Assembly: GCA_018604165.1 (NCBI GenBank)
Contig: CP075895.1
Coordinates: forward strand, 124,001 to 188,000
Direction: 5' to 3'
Length of the DNA: 64,000 nt
Origin: Chitinophagaceae bacterium LGM1
GTDB lineage: Bacteria > Bacteroidota > Bacteroidia > Chitinophagales > Chitinophagaceae
The notes under the pieces were generated by a model. It made no database searches, was not told the DNA's origin, and was given only the letters and a program-made list of their open reading frames with translations. Shown one piece after another: positions 17,953 through 27,007 of the stretch. The position numbers were made by a program, and so were the translations under genes. Each line of letters starts with the position of its first letter. Positions within the stretch are counted from its first letter, which is position 1.

Positions 17953-19245
17953 ATGAGCAACCCAATAGTAATATACAGCCCGCAAACAAGCAGCCGATGG
18001 CTGTATGTGCTGGATTGGGTTTTTAATATACGGTTGGGTATTGACTACAGACTTACGCATCAGCAAGAAGAAGGCATACATATTTCTTATGGTAGCAGTG
18101 TTGGCAATGCCCTTCATATACCCGACGCAGGATTGCTTTGGCAGATGGGTATTGCGCAACACGATATAGTTTCAGGTGAGTGGAATAACACCCCAACACT
18201 CTATGCAGCGAATGGAGATATTCCTTTTGATATTTTTTCTGCTGTATTTTTTCTCATCTCTCGCTACGAAGAATATCATCCGCATACGCCCGATAAGCAT
18301 GAGCGTTACCCATACACTGATAGCATACTTCATAAAAATGGTTGGTTGGAAAGACCACTGGTAGATGAATGGGTAGAGCATTTACGAAAACTCCTTGTTG
18401 AAAAATATGGCTTATCCATCCCACCAAAAGCATTTACATACCTGCCTACTTACGATATTGATATTGCATGGTCTTATAAACACAAAGGCCTTGTGCGTAA
18501 TGCAGGTGGATTCGTGAAAGACCTTTTTGGTTTACGAATTAATGATGCCTTGAAGCGTGTGCTTGTCAATATGTTTGATGCGCAAGACCCATACTATGCA
18601 TTCCCGTTCATGTATTCGTTGCACAACAGGTTTGGGTATCAGCCTTTGTACTTTGTGTTAGCGGCATTGAAGACCAGTGAATATGATAAGAACATATCTC
18701 CCAATCACAAAGCCATGCAAAAACTTATTCGCAGTTTCGCAGAGCATGGTACGGTTGGCATACATCCATCATATAATAGCGGACAACAAAACTATTTATT
18801 CAAAGAAGAGAAGGTTGCATTAGAAAATATTACAGGCAAAATGATAAGCATTTCTCGGCAACATTATATCCGTTTGTTTCTTCCGCAGACATATCGCCAA
18901 TTGATAGCAGATGGCATAACAGACGACTACAGCATGGGCTATGGCACGCACATAGGTTTCCGTGCAGGTACAGGGGCTTCATTTTATTGGTACGATTTGG
19001 AGAACGAAAAACAAAAAATGCTACAGGTACATCCTTTTTGCTTTATGGATTCCACCGCGCGGTTTGATATGCAATTAAGTTCCGAAGATGCTTTTGACAG
19101 GCTGGAAGAAATGGAGCGTTCGCTACGTAGAACAAACAGCCAACTGGTAACTGTATTCCACAATTTTTCTTTAGGTACGGATAGTGACTGGAAAGATTGG
19201 CCAAAAAAATACGCGCAATACTTGGAGCGTATGGCAGGCAGCTAA
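17953..19245 (+). CDS. Polysaccharide deacetylase family protein with N-terminal extension
   Basis: A 430-residue protein without a signal peptide. A metal-binding Asp-x-Asp motif of the NodB-like fold is seen in TYDIDIAW (166-170) and a histidine motif in VGIHPSYNSGQ (about residue 275). The first 160 residues form an additional domain seen in Bacteroidota deacetylases of this group. Family role: removal of N- or O-acetyl groups from glycans; the substrate is unknown. It starts 12 bp after lutB and its stop codon directly abuts that of the convergent L,D-transpeptidase gene. Confidence 0.78.
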   Translation: MSNPIVIYSPQTSSRWLYVLDWVFNIRLGIDYRLTHQQEEGIHISYGSSVGNALHIPDAGLLWQMGIAQHDIVSGEWNNTPTLYAANGDIPFDIFSAVFFLISRYEEYHPHTPDKHERYPYTDSILHKNGWLERPLVDEWVEHLRKLLVEKYGLSIPPKAFTYLPTYDIDIAWSYKHKGLVRNAGGFVKDLFGLRINDALKRVLVNMFDAQDPYYAFPFMYSLHNRFGYQPLYFVLAALKTSEYDKNISPNHKAMQKLIRSFAEHGTVGIHPSYNSGQQNYLFKEEKVALENITGKMISISRQHYIRLFLPQTYRQLIADGITDDYSMGYGTHIGFRAGTGASFYWYDLENEKQKMLQVHPFCFMDSTARFDMQLSSEDAFDRLEEMERSLRRTNSQLVTVFHNFSLGTDSDWKDWPKKYAQYLERMAGS

Positions 19246-19956
19246 CTATTTTTTGATGTACACTTTTGTGCCAACCTTCACCCATTGATAGAGGTCGTCC
19301 ATGTCAGCATTTTTTAGTGCAATACACCCGTCCGTCCAGCCAACACCCAGTTCTATCATATCATCCCCTTTGGGCCATATACCATGTATACCTACGTCGC
19401 CACCTATTCTTGCGGTCTTAGGTATTTTCCCTTCTGTTTTCAGTTTTTCAAAACTCTCTTTGTTTTTGTCGTGCGGATAGTTCAGCAGTAGAAATTTATT
19501 GTATTTATTACTTGGTCTTTTATCCGCAATCTTATACCAGCCTTCGGGTGTGTTCCTATCGCCTTCCATTTGTTTATTCATTTGCGGTTGTGGGCCGAAT
19601 ACGGCTTTGTATCCGCGTATCAATCTCTTTTTGTAATACACCTGCAGGCTATACCTGCTTTTGTGTATCAGCACCCATACAGAGTCTTTTATAATGGTAT
19701 CTGCATTGATATTGGCTTTCACGCCAATGCCCGTAAACGACCTTGGTATAACAATCGTTTCCGTAACACGCATGGCACGATGCGCGTACTGGATTTCCCT
19801 TACCGTGTTGCCTTGTGCATCTGTATATTCTCGCAATACTTTCAGGTCGCGCGGCTTATCGTAGTCTTTTATCATCTGCACTTGTGCAAATGCATTTGTA
19901 GCCAACAGCAAACAAAGCAATGATATGAAAGGGTGAATTAAATTGTAACGGGGCAT
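19246..19956 (-). CDS. Secreted L,D-transpeptidase (YkuD family)
   Basis: A 236-residue exported protein (signal peptide about 1-24, ending NAFAQ) with a YkuD catalytic domain near residues 90-235. The catalytic motif is IHGIWPKG (His191), then GWTDGCIAL with nucleophile Cys211. Such enzymes form 3-3 cross-links in peptidoglycan or attach proteins to it. I used the ATG at 19956; a GTG at 19974 would add six residues before the signal peptide. Stop codons of this gene and the deacetylase gene abut with no spacing. Confidence 0.88.
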   Translation of the reverse strand: MPRYNLIHPFISLLCLLLATNAFAQVQMIKDYDKPRDLKVLREYTDAQGNTVREIQYAHRAMRVTETIVIPRSFTGIGVKANINADTIIKDSVWVLIHKSRYSLQVYYKKRLIRGYKAVFGPQPQMNKQMEGDRNTPEGWYKIADKRPSNKYNKFLLLNYPHDKNKESFEKLKTEGKIPKTARIGGDVGIHGIWPKGDDMIELGVGWTDGCIALKNADMDDLYQWVKVGTKVYIKK

Positions 19957-20040
19957 TTCTTTTATGTGTTGCACGCTCTCTAAAGCTTTCTAAACTAATA
20001 AAAAATGCTGACATTGAGATATGTTTCCTAACTTTCGGCT

Positions 20041-20703
20041 ATGCAGTTGCTTACTTATACCGAAGAAAATTATCTGAAAGCAATATACAGTATTCAGCAC
20101 ACCAACAATGTGGGTGAGGTATCGGTAAACGAGATAGCGGAGCGTATGCAAACACGCCCTGCAACAGTTACGGATATGCTCCGTAAGCTGTCTGATAAAG
20201 AACTGATACACTACGAGAAATATAAAAAAATACAGCTCAGCCCTGCTGGTAGCGCTGTTGCGTTGCAGATATTGCGCAAACACAGATTGTGGGAGTCTTT
20301 TCTACACAGCCAGTTAAGGTTTTCGTGGGACGAGGTACATGAAGTGGCAGAGCAGTTAGAACATATACAATCACAAAAACTGATTGACAGGCTAGATGAG
20401 TTTTTGGGCTATCCGGAATACGACCCACATGGCGACCCTATACCAAAGCCCAATGGAGAAATACCTAAATCGCTTGCGCAATTACTGAGCGCGAAAGCCG
20501 TTGGTGATGTTTGTAAAATAGTAGCAGTAAAAGATACGACTACCGCGTTTCTTCAACAGCTGGAACGTTTCAAGCTGAAAATCGGCAGCCGCATTACCGT
20601 CAAAGAAATAATGCCTTTTGATAAAAGCATGTTGGTGAGCAGCGATAAAAGTGATGCATTTCAGTTGTCAGAAAAAATAGCATCGAACCTCCTGGTGTTA
20701 TGA
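20041..20703 (+). CDS. DtxR/MntR-family metal-dependent transcriptional regulator
   Basis: A 220-residue regulator with an N-terminal winged helix (YTEENYLKAIYSI, VSVNEIAERMQTRPATVTDMLRKL), the metal-binding/dimerisation domain (HEVAEQLEHIQSQKLIDRLDEFL, with YDPHGDPIP) and a C-terminal SH3-like FeoA domain from about residue 150. Family role: repression of Fe2+ or Mn2+ uptake genes when metal is bound. No metal transporter lies nearby, so it appears to act in trans. Its 3' end overlaps the convergent DUF2480 gene by 6 bp. Confidence 0.9.
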   Translation: MQLLTYTEENYLKAIYSIQHTNNVGEVSVNEIAERMQTRPATVTDMLRKLSDKELIHYEKYKKIQLSPAGSAVALQILRKHRLWESFLHSQLRFSWDEVHEVAEQLEHIQSQKLIDRLDEFLGYPEYDPHGDPIPKPNGEIPKSLAQLLSAKAVGDVCKIVAVKDTTTAFLQQLERFKLKIGSRITVKEIMPFDKSMLVSSDKSDAFQLSEKIASNLLVL

Positions 20704-21207
20704 TTTCTTTTTGTACACAGGTACAGTAGAGCAGGGCTCACCATACATAAGCGACTTAACAACAGGTAACAGCTTGTTCGTTACAGCTATATAAGCCGCA
20801 TCAGGAACAGCCACATCGCCGCAGCCCTTTATTACTACCCGCTTATCAGTATATTCTTCAACATTTATTTTTTCTATAGCTGCTAGCAGGTGGTGTTTGA
20901 TAGTTTCTTCTTCCGTGCCGAAAAATACGGATGCTGCTACTGGCTGTAAATAGCTTGCAGCCAACATATAAGCCCACACAGGTACAATGGCATCTGCAGA
21001 GCAGTATATGGCAACATGTTTATCTGTATAAATTGCCCAATCGTGTTCTTGCAAAGCTGCCCTGTAGTCTTTTTCTTTCAGTATCATTTCTCTGAAAAGA
21101 AAAGGCTTAATGTCGAACTTGGCAATGTTGTTTTCTGCAATCATATAGCCAGCCAAATCGAGCGTCACAATACCACTTTCTGCAACCTTGTTCCTGATGG
21201 TTTCCAT
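20698..21207 (-). CDS. DUF2480 family protein
   Basis: A 169-residue soluble protein of the Bacteroidota-restricted DUF2480 family, recognised from METIRNKVAESGIVTLDL, VPVWAYMLAASYLQP and IKGCGDVAVPDAAYI. No function is established. It has no signal peptide. The start at 21207 is supported by an exact TAnnTTTG element 9 nt upstream. The 3' end overlaps the convergent DtxR-type gene by 6 bp, so the pair shares no room for a conventional terminator. Confidence 0.85.
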   Translation of the reverse strand: METIRNKVAESGIVTLDLAGYMIAENNIAKFDIKPFLFREMILKEKDYRAALQEHDWAIYTDKHVAIYCSADAIVPVWAYMLAASYLQPVAASVFFGTEEETIKHHLLAAIEKINVEEYTDKRVVIKGCGDVAVPDAAYIAVTNKLLPVVKSLMYGEPCSTVPVYKKKS

Positions 21208-21215
21208 ATACGTTA

Positions 21216-21223
21216 CAAAATTA
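21216..21223 (-). promoter_or_regulatory. TAnnTTTG -7 element of the DUF2480 gene
   Basis: TAATTTTG on the minus strand matches the consensus exactly and ends 9 nt before the start codon. No convincing -33 element. Confidence 0.45.
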
Positions 21224-21245
21224 CGCTAATTGGTATTGATACATG

Positions 21246-21278
21246 AAAAAAACCAACCGACAATCGGTTGGTTTTTCC
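21246..21278. terminator. Strong terminator after the ppiD-like gene
   Basis: AACCAACCGA (21251-21260) and TCGGTTGGTT (21264-21273) form a perfect 10-bp stem with a 3-nt loop. A-rich and T-rich flanks lie on either side, so it can act in both directions. On the minus strand it ends the ppiD-like transcript. Confidence 0.85.
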
Positions 21279-21299
21279 TTATATGCTATTAGGAAACTA

Positions 21300-23450
21300 T
21301 TATAACATAGCAGCATTGTACTTTATTTTAGCCGCTTTTTTCAATGCACCTGTCATGCCGCCGCCAAGTGAACTGCGAAGTTGCATAGACGCCATCCCGC
21401 GCTCTTGTGCTTCCATTTCTGGTGTCATTTGTTGATTTGACTTATACCTTGCTTTTAGGGAGAAGAAAATAACCCCGTCCTGGCCTTTGAATGGTGGACT
21501 TACGGTATTAGGCTTCGCCTTTTCAGAAAATACATATCCCAACAATTTGGGCTCATATCCAAGTCTGTTAATAAATAAGTTGGCAGAGTTGAATGAATCT
21601 GCTTGCGATACCGGTTGCAGAGAAGCTTGTGCGATAGCCTGTAAAGATGTCATTTTTTTGTACTTTTCAATGAGCAGAGAAGCCTTCTTCTCATTTTTTA
21701 CCAACATTTCTATAGATGGTCTGTTATTAGCATCCAGTTTAATAAGGCCTGGCTGTTGCTCACTTACAAGTTTTGCAACAATATATTTTCCATTTAGAGA
21801 AAACACCCCTGAAACATCTCCATCTTTCGATTCGTATGCCCATCTTACTACCTCACGGCTATTACCCAATCCAGGTATCATAAAGTCTGTTTCCTTTATG
21901 TTTTCTGCCACGCGCTTACTTGTATTGTCTTTATTAGTCGCCTCGTCAAATGCATTTGCTGTGTTGTGCTTTCCGGCAAATTCTGCAGCTTTAGCATATA
22001 CCATATTATTCGTGTTTTCGCCCGGACTGAGGGCTTTAGCGATTGTGGCTAATTTCAGTGCTGGTTGTATGCCCTTTTGCTCCAGTATTTCTATATAGTG
22101 ATATCCTGCATAGCTACTATTGCTTACTTTTACCACTTTCTTTTCGCCTGCTTTCCCATCAAACGCAAAGTCGCCAAACTCTTTCGAAAGCGTAGCTTTT
22201 TGCTGCAATGTAAATGTGTATTCACCCCCCGTTTGTTTGCTTCCATCATCTTGTGTGTACTTTTGTACCATACCATTAAAGTCGGCACCGGCTTTTATTG
22301 CAGCAGCAACGCTATCCATTTGTTTTTTAGCAACGCTATCTACCGCTACAGGCTGTCCGCGATCTTCTGTTTTTATTAGTATGTGTCTGCATTTAACTGA
22401 GTCTGGCAGTGTTTTGCGGTCTACTACTTTTGTCAACTTATATACACTGTTTTCAAAGTACGGACCATATACCGCGCCAACCCCCAACTTAAAAACAGAA
22501 TCGGCATATGCAGAATAGAATGAGGCTTTGTTTATGTAAGCATCATTATATTGCTCGTCTGAGTTTCTGTTTACTATACTTTCAACATCTATTGTATTGG
22601 TAAATTCGCTTTTTAAAGTGTTCAGTACACCTAGTGCATTTGCTGTATCTTCTGCTGTTGGCGTCAGGTCGAAAGATACATATTCTATAGTCCTTGAGCG
22701 TTGATCTGAACTATATTGTTTTTCATGCTTTTTCATGTAGTCTTTCAACTCTTCGTCGGTTACTTTTATTTCTTTATCATCAATTGCTGCATAAGGGATT
22801 CGTACATAATCAATGCTTGCAAACTCTGCCCTTTCTTTCATTTGTTTTTCTATCATGAATTTGGGGACATATCCTGCTTTAGCAAACAGCTGATTATATT
22901 TTTTCAATGCATTGTTTTGCAACACATAGTTTTTAATCGTTTGCCACTCTTCCATTGCTTTGCCTGTTGGGTCGTATTGTGCAGCTTGTTTTTCATAATC
23001 CTTTACACGTTGCGGATCAAACATTTTTGTTTCCGGATTTGTAAAAGGGGGGTACTGGCGTACAATAGGGTCTGCATTCATTCCATATATCAACTCTTTT
23101 TCCTCTTCCTTAGTGGTTTGTATTCCTAGCTTTTCACATTCAGATGCTACAAGTTTCATGTTCAATAGGTCGTCCAATGCTTGTTGGTTCAATTGTGCCC
23201 TTGTGCTTTCGTCCATAGCCCTACCTTTTGATGTATAGCCATATAACACTTCGTAGTCTTTTAATTTTTGGTCATAATCTTTACGGTCAATTTCTTCTCC
23301 ATTTATCTTAGCAACATAGGTATCTCTCCCAAACAAGGAACCTAATGGCCCGTTTGAAGCGTCCATTAATATAAAACCAACCAAAGACAGGGCTACGAAA
23401 AACACTACTACTTTTGCGTACTTACTTCTTATTTTCTGAATTACAGACAT
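21300..23450 (-). CDS. PpiD/SurA-like peptidylprolyl isomerase, membrane anchored
   Basis: A 716-residue periplasmic folding factor. It has a short cytosolic N-terminus (MSVIQKIRSKYAK), one transmembrane anchor (VVVFFVALSLVGFILM, about 13-29), a SurA-like N-terminal chaperone region (residues 40-230) and a parvulin (PpiC) domain beginning near SVKCRHILIKTED (about residue 350). A second, degenerate parvulin-like region may follow. Family role: assisting folding of exported and outer-membrane proteins, which fits a cell with many T9SS and barrel substrates. It is monocistronic, with its own promoter element and terminator. Confidence 0.9.
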   Translation of the reverse strand: MSVIQKIRSKYAKVVVFFVALSLVGFILMDASNGPLGSLFGRDTYVAKINGEEIDRKDYDQKLKDYEVLYGYTSKGRAMDESTRAQLNQQALDDLLNMKLVASECEKLGIQTTKEEEKELIYGMNADPIVRQYPPFTNPETKMFDPQRVKDYEKQAAQYDPTGKAMEEWQTIKNYVLQNNALKKYNQLFAKAGYVPKFMIEKQMKERAEFASIDYVRIPYAAIDDKEIKVTDEELKDYMKKHEKQYSSDQRSRTIEYVSFDLTPTAEDTANALGVLNTLKSEFTNTIDVESIVNRNSDEQYNDAYINKASFYSAYADSVFKLGVGAVYGPYFENSVYKLTKVVDRKTLPDSVKCRHILIKTEDRGQPVAVDSVAKKQMDSVAAAIKAGADFNGMVQKYTQDDGSKQTGGEYTFTLQQKATLSKEFGDFAFDGKAGEKKVVKVSNSSYAGYHYIEILEQKGIQPALKLATIAKALSPGENTNNMVYAKAAEFAGKHNTANAFDEATNKDNTSKRVAENIKETDFMIPGLGNSREVVRWAYESKDGDVSGVFSLNGKYIVAKLVSEQQPGLIKLDANNRPSIEMLVKNEKKASLLIEKYKKMTSLQAIAQASLQPVSQADSFNSANLFINRLGYEPKLLGYVFSEKAKPNTVSPPFKGQDGVIFFSLKARYKSNQQMTPEMEAQERGMASMQLRSSLGGGMTGALKKAAKIKYNAAML

Positions 23451-23479
23451 ATAACTATATATATTTATTACAGGGACGG

Positions 23480-23487
23480 CAAATTTA
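23480..23487 (-). promoter_or_regulatory. TAnnTTTG -7 element of the ppiD-like gene
   Basis: TAAATTTG on the minus strand is an exact consensus match, 30 nt upstream of the ppiD-like start codon. Confidence 0.5.
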
Positions 23488-23700
23488 TACGAAAATTCGG
23501 GATAATAAAGCCGTTTTTGCTGTTTGTACAGATATTTAGCTATTGATATTATTATTATGCCCTATATGGAGTTTCTTTATTAACTGATTGATAGTATTTT
23601 CTTATTAAATTATTAATGTTATTAGACCACAATGTTAATTGCTGTTGATTACCGATTTATAATAACATGGTAAAAATGGTATAAACTCTTTTAGGGTAGC

Positions 23701-23838
23701 ATGGAAAATATTTATTCTAAGAAAAAAGTGAATTTTAAATACCTAAATCAGAAATCAACATCCAAGTTTTTATCTACGCGTTACTCTACCCACAAGTACA
23801 CAAAAAATGTTGGTATCAGCTACTATCAATATTCTTGA
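23701..23838 (+). CDS. Possible small basic protein (45 residues)
   Basis: An ATG-started frame of 45 codons in a large gap, beginning MENIYSKKKVNF and ending SYYQYS. It is rich in Lys, Ser and Tyr, and strongly basic. There is no convincing ribosome binding site and no recognised family. A chance frame is the main alternative, since a 45-codon stretch is not rare. Confidence 0.2.
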   Translation: MENIYSKKKVNFKYLNQKSTSKFLSTRYSTHKYTKNVGISYYQYS

Positions 23839-23977
23839 ATGGGGATAAGTATTTGATATAAAGTGGATGAGTTAATTTCTTTTACTTTGCAATGGGTATT
23901 GTGTTTTATTATCCCCAAATTCACAACCCTAATTAATAATAATCCTTTTTAAAAAAATCTCTTTTATAAATATTATT

Positions 23978-24988
23978 ATGAATGTTAACATTGGATTGGC
24001 AAAAGAAAATCTTGAACGAAAAGGCTTTCTTGATATAGAGATAGACCCAACACTCGATTTGTTCGAGGAAATAGCAAAACTGAAAAATGAAAAGAATGCT
24101 GTACTATTAGCACATTATTATCAGGAGCCGGATATACAAGATGTTGCTGATTACATAGGTGATAGTCTCGGATTGGCTCAACAAGCAGAAAAGACGAATG
24201 CAGACATTATAGTATTTGCAGGTGTGCATTTCATGGCTGAAACAGCTAAGATACTGAACCCCACAAAAAAAGTATTATTGCCAGACCTTCATGCAGGTTG
24301 CTCATTAAGTGACAGTTGCCCGCCGCTACTATTCAAGGCTTTTAAAGACAAACACCCAGACCATATCGTTATTTCATACATCAATTGTTCTGCAGGTATA
24401 AAGGCCCTAAGCGATATTATTTGTACATCATCGAACGCTAAACAAATTGTTGAGAGCCTTCCTGCAGAACAAAAGATAATATTTGCTCCCGATAAGAATT
24501 TAGGTGCTTACATCAACAAAACTACGGGCAGAAACATGGTGCTGTGGAATGGTGCGTGTATGGTCCACGAAATTTTTTCTTTAGAGAAGATTACGAGACT
24601 AAAAGAACGCCACCCTGAAGCTAAAATGATTGCACACCCTGAATGTGAGGAAGCAGTATTGAAAATTGCTGATTTTATTGGTTCTACTACTCAATTATTA
24701 AAGTATACACAGCATAGTGGTTTTGATAGTTTTATAGTTGCTACAGAGGCTGGTATATTGCATCAAATGCAGTTATCGTCTCCTGATAAAACATTTATTC
24801 CAGCACCACCAAATAATGCATGTGCTTGTAATGATTGCCCACACATGAAGCTGAATACACTCGAAAAACTATATCTGTGCATAAAATATGAACAGCCAGA
24901 AATATTGATGGATGAAGAATTAAGGTTATTGGCTAAGAAACCAATATCTAAAATGCTAGATATGAGTAAGGAGCTTGGAATAATATAA
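23978..24988 (+). CDS. nadA: Quinolinate synthase A
   Basis: A 336-residue 4Fe-4S enzyme that condenses iminoaspartate with dihydroxyacetone phosphate to quinolinate in NAD synthesis. The N-terminus has [21 protein letters not shown], and the three presumed cluster ligands are Cys108 ([13 protein letters not shown]), Cys194 (WNGACMVH) and Cys287 (NDCPHMKLN). Length is normal for the family. nadB and nadC are not nearby. The long upstream gap may hold its regulatory region. Confidence 0.95.
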   Translation: MNVNIGLAKENLERKGFLDIEIDPTLDLFEEIAKLKNEKNAVLLAHYYQEPDIQDVADYIGDSLGLAQQAEKTNADIIVFAGVHFMAETAKILNPTKKVLLPDLHAGCSLSDSCPPLLFKAFKDKHPDHIVISYINCSAGIKALSDIICTSSNAKQIVESLPAEQKIIFAPDKNLGAYINKTTGRNMVLWNGACMVHEIFSLEKITRLKERHPEAKMIAHPECEEAVLKIADFIGSTTQLLKYTQHSGFDSFIVATEAGILHQMQLSSPDKTFIPAPPNNACACNDCPHMKLNTLEKLYLCIKYEQPEILMDEELRLLAKKPISKMLDMSKELGII

Positions 24989-25066
24989 TAATTTGGTCAT
25001 ATTTCTGGCATTTTTTTTGTTAAAACTTTTTTTTAGACTATCTTTCAAACTTAAATATTAAGCATT

Positions 25067-26953
25067 ATGAGAAGATTTTACCTACTTAGGTTTGTTTTGT
25101 CTGCTATAGTTATTCTTGGTGCTACTAATACTTTTGCACAGAATATCACAGCAATGGGGCCAAGGCTGTTTGTAAACCAACCAAGTGGCATCGCCGGGTT
25201 GAAGAAATTTACATATTCCAGCAGTAGCACTACAGGAGCTTGGGGAAGAGCATTAGACTCTTCGTGGTTCAATGTACAATTAGTAAGAAGTGATGATTCA
25301 TTAGGTTGTTCACAACCAACGTCTGCTAATTATAGTGGTAAATGGGTTTTAATTTGGAGAAGTATATGTGAGTTTGGACAAAAAGCCAAAAACGCACAAG
25401 ATAAAGGAGCTGCAGGCGTAATTATTATAAATCACTATCCAGGAGAAGATGCTGTTGGTATGGCTGCAGGGTCTGTAGGTTCAAGTGTAACAATACCTGT
25501 ACTTATGGTTTCTAACCCAGATGGTATTGCTATGTGGAACGCTTTAGGTAGTGGTACAGTTAACATATCTCTCACACGATGGGGTTTTGGTAACAGCAAC
25601 GACCTTGCCATAGTTCCTAAATCTGGCGCACCTGGTCCTGGCTCTATTCCTCTGAATAGCTGGAAATCAGGCAACGGCAATCCAGATGCGTATAAATTTT
25701 ACACAGGTGCTTTTGTAGCTAACGTAGGTACTGCAACACAAACAAATGTAAAAGTTGCTACAACGCTTACTTTTACGCCAACAGGCGGTAGCCCTACAGT
25801 TGTTAATACCGATTCTGTAATAATACCCACAATTACAGCTGCAGATTCAATATTAGAGGGCCTTAGCCCTCGTTCATTCTCTGTTAATCCGACGACAACA
25901 GGTACTTATACGTTGAAGTATATACTTACTTCAAGTAATACAGACCAAAACCCAATGGATGACACGGTGTCTTACAGCCTGAATGTAACAACTAATGCTT
26001 TCTGCAAAGCACGTTTAGCAGCTAATGGCAATCCTATTGTTACAGGTGGTACTCGCGTTGGTGGCACAACACAAACACCTTTTGTTTGGGGGCCACTATT
26101 GCATGTTGCAAGTCCTAACGCACATAGAATGCAGGCTTTGAAGTATGCTATAAGCGATGGTGACACTACACGTGATGCGCTTACAGGAAGCACAGTAGCC
26201 TATATCTTTAAATGGGCAGATGGAAATTCAGATAAAATAATTCAGCCTTCTGAACTAACGTTAAAAGCTACTGCATTAAAAGAATTCAACACTTCTGACT
26301 CAAACAACCAAGTGTTTACTGCATATATAGGTAACCCAGACGGTACTGCTGGTATAGTAAATACAGAACCAAACAGCTGGTACTGGATAGTAGTTGATAT
26401 GCCAGGTGATTTATTCCTAGGTACAGATGGAGAAATGAGTTATTTTAACAGAACAAATGCTGCTAAAAACGCTAGTACTCCAGTATCTGATTTCTGGTCT
26501 CCGGCGTTCTTTTCTTCTAAAGATGGTATGCTACAAAGTTCAGGCTCAAATGCCAGGATGATACCTTTTGGTGTTACAGATGCAAACTCAGCAAACATTG
26601 ACTCAGCTGTATTCTCAAGCACTGTGGGTACCGTTCCTGCACTTTCATTTGAAATAAGCCCATTCCCGGTGTCTGTTGAAAATACAGTATCTGAGAAGAG
26701 CCAATTCGAATTATTCCCAAATCCTGCTACAGAAGCAGTTAATATCAAGCTAAGTCTTGATAAAGCTTCTGATAAAGTTCAGGTGCGTATTGTTGATGCT
26801 ATAGGAAGAACAGCACAAATAATTGACAGGACAAACTTGCAAAATGAAACGATTACTGTTTCTACTGCTGGTTTACAATCTGGAAACTATTACGCTGTTG
26901 TTATTGCCAATGGCTATGCAACAATCAAGCAATTTGTTGTTGCTACTAAGTAA
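25067..26953 (+). CDS. Secreted PA-domain protein with T9SS type A sorting domain
   Basis: A 628-residue secreted protein: signal peptide (about 1-24, ending TFAQ), a protease-associated (PA) domain around residues 95-170 (GKWVLIWRSICEFGQKAKN, then GAAGVIIINH), a CARDB/Ig-like beta region near 200-310, and a C-terminal type A T9SS sorting domain from FELFPNPATEAVNI (about 545) to IKQFVVATK. No catalytic domain is recognised. The PA domain suggests association with surface proteolysis or substrate binding. It would be transported through the outer membrane by T9SS and anchored or released at the surface. A strong terminator follows. Confidence 0.85.
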   Translation: MRRFYLLRFVLSAIVILGATNTFAQNITAMGPRLFVNQPSGIAGLKKFTYSSSSTTGAWGRALDSSWFNVQLVRSDDSLGCSQPTSANYSGKWVLIWRSICEFGQKAKNAQDKGAAGVIIINHYPGEDAVGMAAGSVGSSVTIPVLMVSNPDGIAMWNALGSGTVNISLTRWGFGNSNDLAIVPKSGAPGPGSIPLNSWKSGNGNPDAYKFYTGAFVANVGTATQTNVKVATTLTFTPTGGSPTVVNTDSVIIPTITAADSILEGLSPRSFSVNPTTTGTYTLKYILTSSNTDQNPMDDTVSYSLNVTTNAFCKARLAANGNPIVTGGTRVGGTTQTPFVWGPLLHVASPNAHRMQALKYAISDGDTTRDALTGSTVAYIFKWADGNSDKIIQPSELTLKATALKEFNTSDSNNQVFTAYIGNPDGTAGIVNTEPNSWYWIVVDMPGDLFLGTDGEMSYFNRTNAAKNASTPVSDFWSPAFFSSKDGMLQSSGSNARMIPFGVTDANSANIDSAVFSSTVGTVPALSFEISPFPVSVENTVSEKSQFELFPNPATEAVNIKLSLDKASDKVQVRIVDAIGRTAQIIDRTNLQNETITVSTAGLQSGNYYAVVIANGYATIKQFVVATK

Positions 26954-26976
26954 TCAGATTGATAATATCTTTCACT

Positions 26977-27007
26977 GGGGCGCAATTTGCGCCCCTTATT
27001 TTTTGTA
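26977..27007 (+). terminator. Terminator after the PA-domain gene
   Basis: GGGGCGCA (26977-26984), a 3-nt loop and TGCGCCCC (26988-26995) are followed by TTATTTTTTG. It overlaps the stop codon of the convergent amidohydrolase gene. Confidence 0.85.

Larger units (their letters stand above)
23451..23977. other. 527-bp AT-rich divergent intergenic region between ppiD-like gene and nadA
   Basis: It holds the ppiD promoter element near its left end, a possible 45-codon frame (23701-23838) and a spaced 9-bp inverted repeat, TGGGGATAA (23840-23848) and TTATCCCCA (23909-23917), 60 bp apart and upstream of nadA. No RNA gene is recognised. The inverted repeat could be a regulator site for nadA, but that is inference. 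Confidence 0.4.
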
